DNA of 64,000 nucleotides from Massilia sp. PAMC28688 (GCF_019443445.1 NZ_CP080378.1:3038001-3102000), one strand, 5' to 3'. Positions 9,161-20,310 are shown, counted from the first letter of the stretch. Notes: a model not told the origin generated them from the sequence alone. Numbers and translations: made by a program.

Positions 9161-10538
9161 CAGGCCGTGTAAAAACAGACGCACTAACTCCAGTACCCAC
9201 ATTTTACCTTTAAGGGTTCACCGGAAGGCCGCCGCAGGCCCTTAAGGCCAGCGGAGTTTTTCCCGGACCTAGCGGGATCATCAGCATCGCAAAGGCCCAT
9301 ACGACGCGTAGCAGAGTCATAAATAGGGCTTGCGCCCTTATTGCTTCGATGATCCTGGTCATGCCCAATAACGCGAGCAATCGTTTGAAGTTATAGGCGA
9401 GCACATGCAGGCTCATCTCGGTCCTCACGCGCTCTAACCCCTTGGTCAGGAAGTGTGTTGCCCCCATCCATGACTTAATGGTTCCGAACGGGTGCTCGAC
9501 TGTGCAGCGACGAATGCGCATGGTCTCGGGCTGCTGCTCAAGACGAACCTGCATGTCATCGAGCACGCCCTGGTGTTCCCAGCGCGTCACGCGTCGCGCC
9601 TGGCTCGGCGTGCACTTGTCCTTGAGCGGGCAGCCCTTGCAATTCGAGCTCCAGTAACGGTTGAGCGTCATACCCTTTTCGACGCAGGCAAAGCGCCAGA
9701 TCAGCGATTGACCCGCCGGGCACCGGTATTCATTCTTCTGCTGATCGTAGATGAAATCAGCTTTGTCGAAGCGGCCCTCCGCCTTGGCGTTGGAGGTCTT
9801 GGTCGCAGGGACCAACGGTTCAATACCGGCCTCGCGGCATGCCAGGATTTCTTCGCCTTTGAAGTAGCCGCGGTCGGCGATTGCCGTCAAATTGTCAGTG
9901 CCAATTGCAGCGCGTGCTTTCTCAGCCATGACGGAGAGTTGATCGCGGTCGTTGCCGACGTTGGTGACTTCATGCTCAACGATGAGGTGATGCTTGGCAT
10001 CGACGGCAGTTTGCACGTTGTAGCCAACGATGCCAGCACCGCGCGTGATCATTGAACGAGCATCGGGATCGGTCAGCGAGATTTGCGTTTCGCCAGAGGC
10101 TTGCAGCTGTGCTTCGACTTTCTTAAGCTCGGCCATCTGTCCCTTCATCGCCGCGATTTTCTCACTCAAACGTACCGCTCGTGCTTGTGCCGTCGCCGGT
10201 GCCTGCCGATCGGCGGTGTCCAGTTCTGCCAAGTAGCGGCCAATGTTGGCTTCGATCTCTTCCATCCTACGCTTGAGTTTCCCGTGCGTGAAATTGCGGT
10301 CACTGGTGTTGACGCCCTTGAACTTGCTGCCGTCGATAGCCACTACCGCGTCTTGAAACAGATCGAGTCGCTGGCACAGCACGATAAACTGCCGGCAAAC
10401 ACTGCGGATGGCCTTGCCATTGTCTTTCCGGAAGTTCGCGATAGTTTTGAAGTCGGGAGCTAGGCGGCCGGTCAGCCCGGAGCGTGTCAATGATTTTGAA
10501 ACACCTGGTTGAATTGGTGAGAGTCTAAATCTCGGATC

Positions 10539-11558
10539 TCAGGCAGCTTTCGTCTCCATCGCCGGTGGGTTAATCCATGCTGCCGTTGGTAGCTTCTGCG
10601 GCTGCGGCATGCGGTGTTTGAAACGGTTCGGCGTGCGCTGGAATGCATCTGCCAGAGTGGCTTGTCGTTGCTTGCGTACTTCGATCGCGCGACCGGTGTG
10701 GACGCTCTCGGGCGTCATCATTCCGATGCCGGAATGGCGATGCTGCTGGTTGTACCAAGTGAAGAACGTGGCGCAGTGAGCGCGCGCGTCAGCCAGCGAG
10801 CCAAAACGTGCTGGGAATCCGGGCTGGTACTTCATGGTCTTGAACTGCGCCTCCGAGTACGGGTTGTCGTCGGAGACGTAGGGCCTGCTGTGCGACTTGG
10901 CGATGCCTAGATCGGACAGCAGCGTGGCCACTGGCTTAGAGCGCATGCTGCTGCCTCGGTCGGCATGCAACGTCAGCGCGCCCGGCGAGATGCATTCCTT
11001 AGCGGCGGTGTTGGCGATGAGTTGCTCGGCCAATTCGGCGGTTTCCTGCTCGGCCACCATCCAGCCGACGACGTAGCGGCTGAAGATGTCGAGTATGACG
11101 TACAGATGGAAACAGGTTCCTCTGACCGGCCCCTTCAGTTTCGTGATGTCCCAGCTCCAGACTTGATTGGGCACCACGGCCAGCAGCTCGGGCTTGGCGT
11201 ACTCTGGATGGCGTAGTTGGTTGCGCCGCTCGCGCACGGCGGCGCAGCCCTGCAGCAAGCGATACATGGTGCGTACCGAGGCCACATAGCGCCCTTCGTC
11301 GAGCAACTGGGCGTGGATGGCTGCAGGCGCGCAATTGGCGAAGCGCGGGCTGTTGAGCACGTCAAGTACGACGCGGCGCTCCAGTTCCGACAGCGCCAGC
11401 GGAGGCCGCCTCGCTGGTGCTGTCGCGACAGGGGGCGGCAACAGGCAGATGTGGCGCGCGGCGCGGTCGCGATACAGGGCGCTGCGTGGCAGACGCAAGG
11501 CGCGACACGCAGCGGCCAGGCCGACCTGCTCACCCAGGCTGTTGGCGGCATTAATCAC
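10539..11558 (-). CDS. IS3-family transposase OrfB
   Basis: 339 residues with the rve integrase core. The DDE triad can be read as Asp in WSWDITKLKG, Asp in LHADRGSSM and Glu in DDNPYSEAQFKTMKY. An HTH_21-type segment lies at about residues 50-110. The GTG start overlaps the OrfA stop (GTGA), so the two reading frames look translationally coupled instead of using a -1 frameshift. Confidence 0.88.
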   Translation of the reverse strand: MINAANSLGEQVGLAAACRALRLPRSALYRDRAARHICLLPPPVATAPARRPPLALSELERRVVLDVLNSPRFANCAPAAIHAQLLDEGRYVASVRTMYRLLQGCAAVRERRNQLRHPEYAKPELLAVVPNQVWSWDITKLKGPVRGTCFHLYVILDIFSRYVVGWMVAEQETAELAEQLIANTAAKECISPGALTLHADRGSSMRSKPVATLLSDLGIAKSHSRPYVSDDNPYSEAQFKTMKYQPGFPARFGSLADARAHCATFFTWYNQQHRHSGIGMMTPESVHTGRAIEVRKQRQATLADAFQRTPNRFKHRMPQPQKLPTAAWINPPAMETKAA

Positions 11559-12016
11559 TTCGGCTCGCTCGGTGTGTCGCTGGTGCTCAGACCCAGCAGA
11601 GTGGAAAGTTTTTTTTGGACGTCGATAATCAAGTCGGCCTTGACCAGCTTCGCGCGCAGGCGTTCTACTTCTTTTTCCAGCTCCAGCACGCGCCGCGTCT
11701 GGGCGGCAGCGGGATCAGCTTTTGGGCCGCGCTTGCGCTCCAGAGCGGCGACCTCGCCTGCAGCTTGACGCTGCTTGCGCCACGTCGCCAGGTGGGACGA
11801 GTAGATGCCTTCCCGACGCAGCAACGCGCCGATGTCGCCGGGCGCCACGCAGGCGTCAGCGGCGGCCAGAATGCGCAGTTTCTCGGCCTTGGAGAAAGCG
11901 CGCCGCTTGGCAGTTGGGACGACCTCGGGGTCTGGCCGTTGCGCTTCGGAAGGCGACACGTCGGTGGTGTCCGGGGGAGCTACTGGAGTGCTAATTTGAT
12001 GCTTTCGGTTGTGCAT
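11555..12016 (-). CDS. IS3-family transposase OrfA
   Basis: 153 residues. A helix-turn-helix region of the transposase_8/InsE type (RRAFSKAEKLRILAAAD to SSHLATWRKQR) is followed by a leucine-zipper-like coil (LELEKEVERLRAKLVKADL) used for multimerisation with OrfB. It sits just inside the right end of the element. Confidence 0.82.
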   Translation of the reverse strand: MHNRKHQISTPVAPPDTTDVSPSEAQRPDPEVVPTAKRRAFSKAEKLRILAAADACVAPGDIGALLRREGIYSSHLATWRKQRQAAGEVAALERKRGPKADPAAAQTRRVLELEKEVERLRAKLVKADLIIDVQKKLSTLLGLSTSDTPSEPK

Positions 12017-12451
12017 TTGGGGACCTACCGCTGTACTCTAAATTAATCGGGTAGGTGTCTCAAGTTATATTGGCACAGGGGGGCCACATCAGTTCCACGT
12101 TGCGCTGCGCTTCGCGCTCGAGCCGGCGGCTCGACTGGATGCGGTTGAGGTAGCCATAGATGTAGAGCTTCAGGAGCACAGCGGGGTGATAGGCAGGCCG
12201 CCCTGTCTTTGCTGGGAGAACTCGTGCAAAGCCCAGCGCGGCCAGGTCAAGTTCTTCAACGAAGATATCGACTACGCGGACAGGGTTGTCCTCGGTTACG
12301 TAGTCGTCCAAAAGCTCGGGGAGTAGCGTGCCTTGTCCACGGTCCTCGCCTTCAATAAAACGTTTCATACAGCACCAGTATTGATGAGATACTGGCTCAA
12401 CGTTTACCGTGGAAAATCCGTTTACATGGGATCACGTTTTTACACAGCCTG

Positions 12452-12545
12452 GGGCGGAAGCTGCCTGTCGAGACCGTCTGATACTTTACCTTTCGACAAC
12501 TGCTATCATGTGACGAACGGCCGAGATCGGCCCAGAAGCGGACCC
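12452..12545 (+). repeat. Dispersed inter-cassette repeat copy 2, right part
   Basis: It continues the repeat cut at 9160: GGGCGGAAGCTGCCTGTCG, TATCAT at 12506-12511, GAACGGCCGAGATCGGCC with a perfect GGCCGA-GA-TCGGCC palindrome, and the tail AGAAGCGGAC. The tail mirrors the CCGCTT head, so the complete repeat has inverted ends. Confidence 0.75.
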
Positions 12546-12566
12546 ACACTCACGCAAGGAACTGCA

Positions 12567-12731
12567 ATGCCTCAGCTCTTTGAGCAAGACCGTTTGGACG
12601 CTTGGTACGACGGCTCTGCCATTTGTGTTATCGCGGTAGGCTCGCATGGCGATCCATTAGATCTCTCCGAAAACGAAGTCGAAGCCCTCATTGCGAAGTT
12701 GCAGGAGTCGTTGAAGAAAGCGCGTTCGTAA
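12567..12731 (+). CDS. Cassette gene 3, 54-residue unknown protein
   Basis: MPQLFEQDRLDAWYDGSA... is acidic, with a probable beta-hairpin (ICVIAVGSHGDPLDL) and a C-terminal helix (SENEVEALIAKLQESLKKA). AAGGA lies 6 bases before the ATG. It sits alone between repeat copies 2 and 3. No known family is recognised. Confidence 0.55.
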   Translation: MPQLFEQDRLDAWYDGSAICVIAVGSHGDPLDLSENEVEALIAKLQESLKKARS

Positions 12732-12745
12732 GCATGCTAACTGGA

Positions 12746-12760
12746 GGTCCGCTTTGGGGC
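12746..12760 (+). repeat. Dispersed repeat copy 3, left part, split by IS1182
   Basis: GGTCCGCTTTGGGGC is the head of the next inter-cassette repeat, broken at GGGC (12757-12760) by IS1182 copy 2. The rest resumes at 16480. Confidence 0.65.
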
Positions 12761-14372
12761 CAGGCCGTGTAAAAACAGACGCACTAACTCCAGTACCCAC
12801 ATTTTACCTTTAAGGGTTCACCTGGAGGCCGCCGCAGGCCCTTAAGGCCAGCGGAGTTTTTCCCGGACCTAGCGGGATCATCAGCATCGCAAAGGCCCAT
12901 ACGACGCGTAGCAGAGTCATAAATAGGGCTTGCGCCCTTATTGCTTCGATGATCCTGGTCATGCCCAATACCGCGAGCAATCGTTTGAAGTTATAGGCGA
13001 GCACATGCAGGCTCATCTCGGTCCTCACGCGCTCTAACCCCTTGGTCAGGAAGTGCGTTGCCCCCATCCATGACTTAATGGTTCCGAACGGGTGCTCGAC
13101 TGTGCAGCGACGAATGCGCATGGTCTCGGGCTGCTGCTCAAGACGAACCTGCATGTCATCGAGCACGCCCTGGTGTTCCCAGCGCGTCACGCGTCGCGCC
13201 TGGCTCGGCGTGCACTTGTCCTTGAGCGGGCAGCCCTTGCAATTCGAGCTCCAGTAACGGTTGAGCGTCATACCCTTTTCGACGCAGGCAAAGCGCCAGA
13301 TCAGCGATTGACCCGCCGGGCACCGGTATTCATTCTTCTGCTGATCGTAGATGAAATCAGCCTTGTCGAAGCGGCCCTCCGCCTTGGCGTTGGAGGTCTT
13401 GGTCGCAGGGACCAACGGTTCAATACCGGCCTCGCGGCATGCCAGGATTTCTTCGCCTTTGAAGTAGCCGCGGTCGGCGATTGCCGTCAACTTGGCGGTA
13501 CCAATCGCAGCGCGAGCTTTCTTAGCCATGACAGAGAGTTGATCGCGGTCGTTGCCGATGTTCGTAACTTCGTGTTCAACGATGAGATGATGCTTGGCGT
13601 CGACGGCAGTTTGCACGTTGTACCCAACGATGCCGTCACCGCGCGTGATCATTGACCGTGCATCGGGATCGGTCAGCGAGATTTGCGTTTCGCCAGAGGC
13701 TTGCAGCTGTGCTTCGACTTTCTTAAGCTCGGCCATCTGTCCCTTCATCGCCGCGATTTTCTCGTTTAAACGCACCGATCGTGCTTGTGCCGTCGCCGGT
13801 GCCTGCCGATCGGCGGTGTCCAGTTCTGCTAAGTAGCGGCCAATGTTTGCTTCGATCTCTTCCATCCTACGCTTGAGTTTCCCGTGCGTGAAATTGCGGT
13901 CACTGGTGTTGACGCCCTTGAACTTGCTGCCGTCGATAGCCACTACCGCATCTTGAAACAGATCGAGTCGCTGGCACAGCACGATAAACTGCCGGCAAAC
14001 ACTGCGGATGGCCTTGCCATTGTCTTTCCGGAAGTTCGCGATAGTTTTGAAGTCGGGAGCTAGGCGGCCGGTCAGCCACATCAGTTCCACGTTGCGCTGC
14101 GCTTCGCGCTCGAGCCGGCGGCTCGACTGGATGCGGTTGAGGTAGCCATAGATGTAGAGCTTCAGGAGCACAGCGGGGTGATAGGCAGGCCGCCCTGTCT
14201 TTGCTGGGAGAACTCGTGCAAAGCCCAGCGCGGCCAGGTCAAGTTCTTCAACGAAGATATCGACTACGCGGACAGGGTTGTCCTCGGTTACGTAGTCGTC
14301 CAAAAGCTCGGGGAGTAGCGTGCCTTTGTCAGCAGCGATTGTAAACTGACACAGGCAGCGATTGAAAACTGA

Positions 14373-16270
<1,898 letters not shown>

Positions 16271-16479
16271 GCACGGACTGTGTTCAGCGACGGCGGTGTA
16301 TCAGTTTTAAATCGCTGGCACTACGAAAACTGTATCAATTTTAAATCGCCGTTGACAGCCTTGTCCACGGTCCTCGCCTTCAATAAAACGTTTCATACAG
16401 CACCAGTATTGATGAGATACTGGCTCAACGTTTACCGTGGAAAATCCGTTTACATGGGATCACGTTTTTACACAGCCTG

Positions 16480-16560
16480 GGGCGACAGCAGCCGTACTGC
16501 TGGCTCCCATTTGCAGTCGAGTTCAATCGGCAGTAGCCGGCCTGCAGCGGAGCATCGGAA
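16480..16560 (+). repeat. Dispersed repeat copy 3, right part, divergent
   Basis: After the IS the repeat resumes as GGGCGACAGCAGCC and reaches GGCCTGCAGCGG. The TAnnnT hexamer and the palindrome are much less conserved than in other copies. The right boundary is approximate. Confidence 0.4.
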
Positions 16561-16987
16561 ATACTACCAACGAATCATAGAAAATGACGAACTCTTCAGC
16601 CGATCCAAGGCTTTACGAAGCGCACAGAAGGGCTGCGTCTCTTACGCGCTGTTGAAGGATGCCGCAATGCATTCTGCGCGAACCGCCTCTGATCTGCTCG
16701 ATGAGCTCTCCTATGTCGTGGCGTCGCGATACTTTGCCAATGAAATAGAATTTGAGGAAGCGGACGCGGTGATAAATGCCCTCTGGACCGTCTGCGTTTC
16801 AAAAGAGTTTTGGGCAGAATACGACCGGACTATTCCGCCTGTAACGAATGCCGTCTACTTGGCGTTTGACGCTGGGGAATACCACCGAGAGAGCGATCCG
16901 CCAGGTACCGATCCAGAGGTCAAGTACACACGGCCGATGATTGACGCATTTCTTGCTGAGCACGTCCCAACAAGATCACGGCTGTAG
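16511..16987 (+). CDS. Cassette gene 4, unknown helical protein
   Basis: The C-terminal ~135 residues look genuine: SYALLKDAAMHSARTASDLL, a helical region, then VYLAFDAGEY and a DPEVKYTRPMIDAFL end. The start is unclear. The frame runs open into the IS1182 end; a TTG at 16511 or the ATG at 16667 are possible. An ATG at 16584 in another frame reads MTNSSADPRLYEAHRRA before a stop, which would fit a frameshift near 16625-16635. No family is recognised. Confidence 0.45.
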   Translation: MQSSSIGSSRPAAEHRKYYQRIIENDELFSRSKALRSAQKGCVSYALLKDAAMHSARTASDLLDELSYVVASRYFANEIEFEEADAVINALWTVCVSKEFWAEYDRTIPPVTNAVYLAFDAGEYHRESDPPGTDPEVKYTRPMIDAFLAEHVPTRSRL

Positions 16988-17023
16988 CTACCTACACGCC
17001 GATTTCAGTCAACGATGGGCGAT

Positions 17024-17114
17024 GACCGCAGTGGGGCGGAACCTGCCTGTCGAGACCGTCTGGTGATTTACGTTGCGGCAACTGCTATCATGTAACGAAC
17101 GGCCGAGATCGGCC
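17024..17114 (+). repeat. Dispersed inter-cassette repeat copy 4
   Basis: Well-conserved copy: CCGCAGTGGGGCGGAACC head, TGCCTGTCGAGACCGTCTG, TATCAT at about 17089, and GAACGGCCGAGATCGGCC. It is cut by MITE 1 just after GGCC. The tail (GGCCAAAAGCGG) continues at 17254. Confidence 0.75.
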
Positions 17115-17253
17115 CAGGCTGTGTAAAAACGTAAAAACACGAAATTTTCATGGGTAGGGTGACCATTCCCAGCACCGAGAAAATCGCGTAGGGGCCGTTC
17201 TGAGAGGTCGCTTTTTTCTCGCGGCGAATTTTTCTGCGTTTTTACACAGCCTC
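17115..17253 (+). mobile_element. MITE 1 with IS1182-type ends
   Basis: 139 bp, no gene. The ends CAGGCTGTGTAAAAACG and CGTTTTTACACAGCCTC match the IS1182 copies above. GGCC flanks both sides (17111-17114, 17254-17257). It is homologous over its whole length, in inverted orientation, to the element at 17687, and is probably mobilised by an IS1182 transposase. Confidence 0.8.
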
Positions 17254-17308
17254 GGCCAAAAGCGGTCGGTCGTGCTGTCGCACTTTTTCATTCTTTTCTC
17301 AGGCCGGC

Positions 17309-17674
17309 ATGTTTTCTTGCGATTTGTATTTGAAGGTTTTTGAGCATCATGTGTACGGGCGCAACATCGCGAACGGCAGGTCTGTCGAACTTCGCCCGCG
17401 AAGTCCGTATGTCCATCCACGCGCACTGGTGGGAACCTTCAGCGAAGCTGATGCGGTCGTCACTGCAGTCGTGAAGCAAATTAAGGGTCCGACTTTTTTC
17501 AAGACGATTCGGATTCTGATTCAGCCAATGGCGATGTGCGAGGGTGGCTGCACCCAGGTTGAAAGCCGTGTTCTTAGAGAGCTGGCACTGGGTGCGGGAG
17601 CCGCTAAGGCTTTGGTTTGGACAGGTTCAGTTCTGGACGATCAAAGCGTTCGCGCTAAACTGGAAGAGCTATAA
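17309..17674 (+). CDS. Cassette gene 5, YjaA-like stress protein
   Basis: 121 residues. The C-terminal half (IRILIQPMAMCEGGCTQVES, then RELALGAGAAKALVW) matches the pattern I recall for E. coli YjaA (EGGLSQVEERILHE), a small protein linked to stress responses. Biochemical role unknown. It lies between two MITEs in opposite orientation, with the next repeat remnant directly after it. A start at ATG 17309 gives the usual family length. Confidence 0.6.
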   Translation: MFSCDLYLKVFEHHVYGRNIANGRSVELRPRSPYVHPRALVGTFSEADAVVTAVVKQIKGPTFFKTIRILIQPMAMCEGGCTQVESRVLRELALGAGAAKALVWTGSVLDDQSVRAKLEEL

Positions 17675-17686
17675 CGGGTGTCGGCC

Positions 17687-17826
17687 GAGGCTGTGTAAAA
17701 ACGCAGAAAAAATCGGCGTAACGAAAAATCGACCCATCAGAACGGCCGCTACGCGATTTTCTCGATGCGGGGAATGGGTAACCCTACCCATGAATATTTC
17801 GTGTTTTTGCGTTTTTACACAGCCTC
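17687..17826 (-). mobile_element. MITE 2 with IS1182-type ends
   Basis: 140 bp; ends GAGGCTGTGTAAAAACGC and GCGTTTTTACACAGCCTC. Its complement aligns with MITE 1 throughout (CATGGGTAGGG, GAGAAAATCGCGTAG, CGGCCGTTCTGA). Flanks are GGCC (17683-17686) and GGAC (17827-17830). It interrupts a fifth repeat copy of which only TCGGCC and AAAAGCGGAC remain. Confidence 0.8.
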
Positions 17827-17950
17827 GGACAAAAGCGGACTAAACGCACGAACAAGGAATCATGGACATAACGGAGCCCCCCTCTGTCAAAATAGTTGTC
17901 GCCTCCATTGATTTGGAGTTCTAATTCGCCAAGGGGCGACGGAATTGACG

Positions 17951-18442
17951 ATGACACGATATACCCAAGAGAAAAAAGAGCATGCGCTGAGCCTGATGGC
18001 GGCGCCGCACAACAAACCTGTAGCAGACGTAGCGCAGCTGACTGGAATACCTGAGGGCACGCTGTATTTGTGGCGAAAACAGGCCCGTGAGCAAGGTCGT
18101 GCTGTGCCCGGCGACGGCCAGAATCCGGAACAGTGGAGTGCTGCTGACAAGTTCGCTGTCGTGTTGGAGGCGGCACCACTGAACGAAGCAGAATTAGGCG
18201 CGTACTGCCGTCGCAAGGGACTGCTGGTGGAGCAGCTGGAACGCTGGCGTGCCGAGGTGCACGCAGTGCTCGCGGGTGGCCAGGGCGGCGCGGCCACGAC
18301 CGAGCGCGCTACAGACAAGAAGCGCATTCGCGAGCTGGAGAAGGACTTGCGGCGCAAGGAGAAGGCGTTGGCGGAGACGGCAGCGCTGCTCGTGCTGTCC
18401 CGAAAGTACGAAGCGCTGTGGACGGACGGCGAGGACGCATGA
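17951..18442 (+). CDS. IS3-family transposase OrfA
   Basis: 163 residues: an N-terminal HTH (MTRYTQEKKEHALSLM, LTGIPEGTLYLWRKQ) and a C-terminal coiled coil (KKRIRELEKDLRRKEKALAE). A TTG two codons upstream is less likely. It binds the element ends and partners OrfB. Confidence 0.85.
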   Translation: MTRYTQEKKEHALSLMAAPHNKPVADVAQLTGIPEGTLYLWRKQAREQGRAVPGDGQNPEQWSAADKFAVVLEAAPLNEAELGAYCRRKGLLVEQLERWRAEVHAVLAGGQGGAATTERATDKKRIRELEKDLRRKEKALAETAALLVLSRKYEALWTDGEDA

Positions 18443-19491
18443 TTGCGTTGCCACAGCGCGAAGAGATGGTCGCCGATATTGAGCAGGCCCGCCAGGCCGG
18501 GGCACGTTTGAAAACCGCCTGCGCCGAGCTTGGGCTGACTGCACGCACCTATGAACGGTGGCAGCGGGACGGTGCGGTACGTGCCGACGGCAGGCCCGGA
18601 GCGGTCCGGCCGGAGCCGGCGCACAAGCTGAGCGAGCAGGAACGCGAACAGGTACTGGCCATTTGCCACGAGCCGCGTTTCACAGACCTGCCGCCAGCGC
18701 AAATTGTGCCGCGCCTCGCAGACGAGGGCGTATACGTCGCCTCCGAGTCCTCGTTCTACCGGGTGCTGAGGGCGGCGCAAGAGCAGCATCACCGCGGCCG
18801 AGCCAAAGCAGCGTCGAAGACTGAACCGCAGCGCCACGTTGCCCATGGTCCCAATGAAGTGTGGAGCTGGGATGTGACGTATCTGCCCAGTCAGGTCCGC
18901 GGCATGTTCTTCTATCTGTACGCTGTCATCGACCTGTTTAGCCGAAAGCTGGTGGCCTGGGAGGTGCATGCATGTGAAGGTGGCGACGAGGCCGCTGCGT
19001 TGATTGAACGGGCCTGCTGGCGCGAACACCGGCGGGGTGATAAGCCGTTGGTGCTGCATGCCGACAACGGCTCGGCACAAAAGGCGCATACGCTTAAGTC
19101 CAAGCTGGAGACGCTGGGCATTACCCCATCGCATAGCCGCCCTGGCGTATCGGACGACAACGCCCATATCGAAGCCTGGTTTCGCACCTGCAAGTACAGC
19201 CCTGGCTATCCGCCGCATGGATTTGCTGACATTGAACTGGCGCGCCAGTGGGTGCTCAAATTCGTCACTTGGTACAACGGCGAGCATCTGCATAGCGGGC
19301 TGTCCTATGTCACGCCAGAGCAGCGGCACAGCGGTCTTGCGAATGCCATTCTGACGAAGCGGCAAGCTATCTACGCCGAAGCGTGCGCACGCCATCCTTT
19401 GCGTTGGAAACGACAGCCGAGGGCTTGGCTGGCGCCTGACAAAGTGTGGCTCAACCCGCCGTCTAAGCTTGACCAGCAGCGTGCTGCATAA
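18439..19491 (+). CDS. IS3-family transposase OrfB
   Basis: 350 residues from the ATG that overlaps the OrfA stop. The rve core is intact: Asp in WSWDVTYLPSQ, Asp in LHADNGSAQ, Glu in DDNAHIEAWFRTCKY. The HTH_21 segment lies in the first third. The length is normal for the family. Confidence 0.9.
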   Translation: MIALPQREEMVADIEQARQAGARLKTACAELGLTARTYERWQRDGAVRADGRPGAVRPEPAHKLSEQEREQVLAICHEPRFTDLPPAQIVPRLADEGVYVASESSFYRVLRAAQEQHHRGRAKAASKTEPQRHVAHGPNEVWSWDVTYLPSQVRGMFFYLYAVIDLFSRKLVAWEVHACEGGDEAAALIERACWREHRRGDKPLVLHADNGSAQKAHTLKSKLETLGITPSHSRPGVSDDNAHIEAWFRTCKYSPGYPPHGFADIELARQWVLKFVTWYNGEHLHSGLSYVTPEQRHSGLANAILTKRQAIYAEACARHPLRWKRQPRAWLAPDKVWLNPPSKLDQQRAA

Positions 19492-19817
19492 CCAAAGGAG
19501 GCACCAACTTTACGACTGCTTTATGCGACAACTACCTTGACACGCACCGGAGCTTGCGCAGGCCTTAAACAATCATGGTGTCTCGTCGCGCTACTATCGC
19601 TTCGGGCCATATGGACACGGATTTTCCGACGACTCGTTTTCGCTCGAGGAAGGCAATGGGGTATTCCGGGTGATGTACATCGAACGAGGGTTGCCTTTGT
19701 TGCTGGCATCGTTCTCAACTGAAAGCGAGGCGTGTGCGTACCTCTTGGAACAGTTGACGAACACTGATCAGTTTTTGATCCGCCCGACATGAGGCCCTAA
19801 TCTCTCAGCAAAGGTAC

Positions 19818-19880
19818 GTCCGGTATGGGGCGATAACAGGCGTTCAGGTGGTAAACTGGTTGCGGCCGAAAGCGGCTGCT
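19818..19880 (+). repeat. Short inter-cassette repeat, copy 6
   Basis: A truncated form: CGTCCGGTATGGGGCGATAAC, then a TAAACT hexamer and GCGGCCGAAAGCGGC. It shares the head and the GGCCGA motif but lacks the middle. It separates cassette gene 6 from cassette gene 7. Confidence 0.5.
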
Positions 19881-19955
19881 CATCATTGAAGGCGACCGTG
19901 AATTTTAAGAAGCAATATGTGGTCCGGTTATCATGTATCTTGCAAAGTTGAGCCA

Positions 19956-20237
19956 ATGCTGAATACACGCCTATTCATGTGGCCAATTCTCGCCGCTTCC
20001 TATGGGGCCTTGATCGCTGCCACTATTCATACTTTGTTGGGAAACTGGTCAGGTGCGGCGTCACTCGGTTTGCTGTTCGCCGTTTTCGTAGGCACACCGA
20101 CTCTCGTGGGGTACGCTGGATACCTATGGCGGAAGAACATGCTTCGTGGTCTCGCTCGAATAGAAGCGGCGCTCTGCGTCATGCTGCCCCTTGCTATCTT
20201 TCTGTTGATCGTTCTCGCGATTAGGCTTGGCAGATAA
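19956..20237 (+). CDS. Cassette gene 7, small membrane protein
   Basis: 93 residues with three hydrophobic segments: FMWPILAASYGALIAATIH, AASLGLLFAVFVGTPTLVG and ALCVMLPLAIFLLIVLAI. The loop between helices 2 and 3 is basic (WRKNMLRGLAR). The ATG at 19956 is preferred over 19917 because it begins directly before helix 1. No family is recognised; an inner-membrane location is inferred. Confidence 0.55.
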   Translation: MLNTRLFMWPILAASYGALIAATIHTLLGNWSGAASLGLLFAVFVGTPTLVGYAGYLWRKNMLRGLARIEAALCVMLPLAIFLLIVLAIRLGR

Positions 20238-20310
20238 TTGACGGTTGAGGCAGGCGAATCAAAGAGTCGGGCCAACTAAATGTTGAACTCGACCGTTCAG
20301 AGGTCGCCAA

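Larger units (their letters stand above)
10478..12085 (-). mobile_element. IS3-family element inserted in IS1182 copy 1
   Basis: Comparison with IS1182 copy 2 shows exactly 1,608 extra bases between 10477 and 12086. GCC occurs at both junctions, which fits a 3-bp target duplication and a ~1,605-bp element. The imperfect terminal repeats share TGTCAAT/TGCCAAT and a GAnACACCT block. It holds two overlapping genes, both open, so the element may be active. Confidence 0.8.
9210..12368 (-). pseudogene. IS1182-family transposase, interrupted
   Basis: The two halves are 12368-12086 (start MKRFIEGEDRGQGTLLPELL, DUF772-type N-terminal region) and 10477-9210 (DDE domain). Joined, they give about 517 residues. 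DDE residues are visible: Asp in VVAIDGSKF, Asp in AIADRGYFKGEE, Glu in CTVEHPFGTIKSW. A Cys-rich patch (CKGCPLKDKC) is typical of the family. The break after RNVELMW is caused by the IS3-family insertion. Copy 2 keeps the uninterrupted join at this point (NVELMWLTGRLAPDF), which proves the reconstruction. Confidence 0.88.
9161..12451 (-). mobile_element. IS1182-family element copy 1, split by an IS3-family element
   Basis: The ends are CAGGCCGTGTAAAAAC at left and, on the complementary strand, CAGGCTGTGTAAAAAC at right. Both flanks carry GGGC (9157-9160 and 12452-12455), a four-base target duplication. Without the 1,608-bp insert the element is about 1.68 kb, the same as copy 2. It sits inside repeat copy 2. 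It encodes one transposase on the minus strand that is interrupted, so this copy cannot move by itself. Confidence 0.85.
17885..19542 (+). mobile_element. IS3-family element (second, different)
   Basis: 1,658 bp with inverted ends TGTCAAAATAGTTGTCGC and TGTCAAGGTAGTTGTCGC. No clear target duplication is seen. It carries OrfA and OrfB with an ATGA overlap, both open. It interrupts cassette gene 6. The proteins differ clearly from those of the IS3-family element at 10.5-12.1 kb. Confidence 0.88.
17862..19792 (+). pseudogene. Cassette gene 6, split by an IS3-family element
   Basis: The first 23 bases (ATG at 17862, MDITEPP) lie left of the element and the remainder (19543-19792) right of it. 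Joined directly at 17884/19543 the frame is kept and gives about 90 residues: S/APELAQALNNHG, then SRYYRFGPYGHGFSDDSFSL, a beta-rich part, and TESEACAYLLEQL. This layout resembles small immunity-like proteins found next to polymorphic toxins, but I cannot name the family. AAGGA lies before the ATG. Confidence 0.65.

Noticed and set aside
10539..12016. Programmed -1 frameshift between IS3 OrfA and OrfB
   Set aside because: Both IS3-family elements show a GTGA or ATGA stop-start overlap and no clear A6G slippery run, so translational coupling is the simpler reading.
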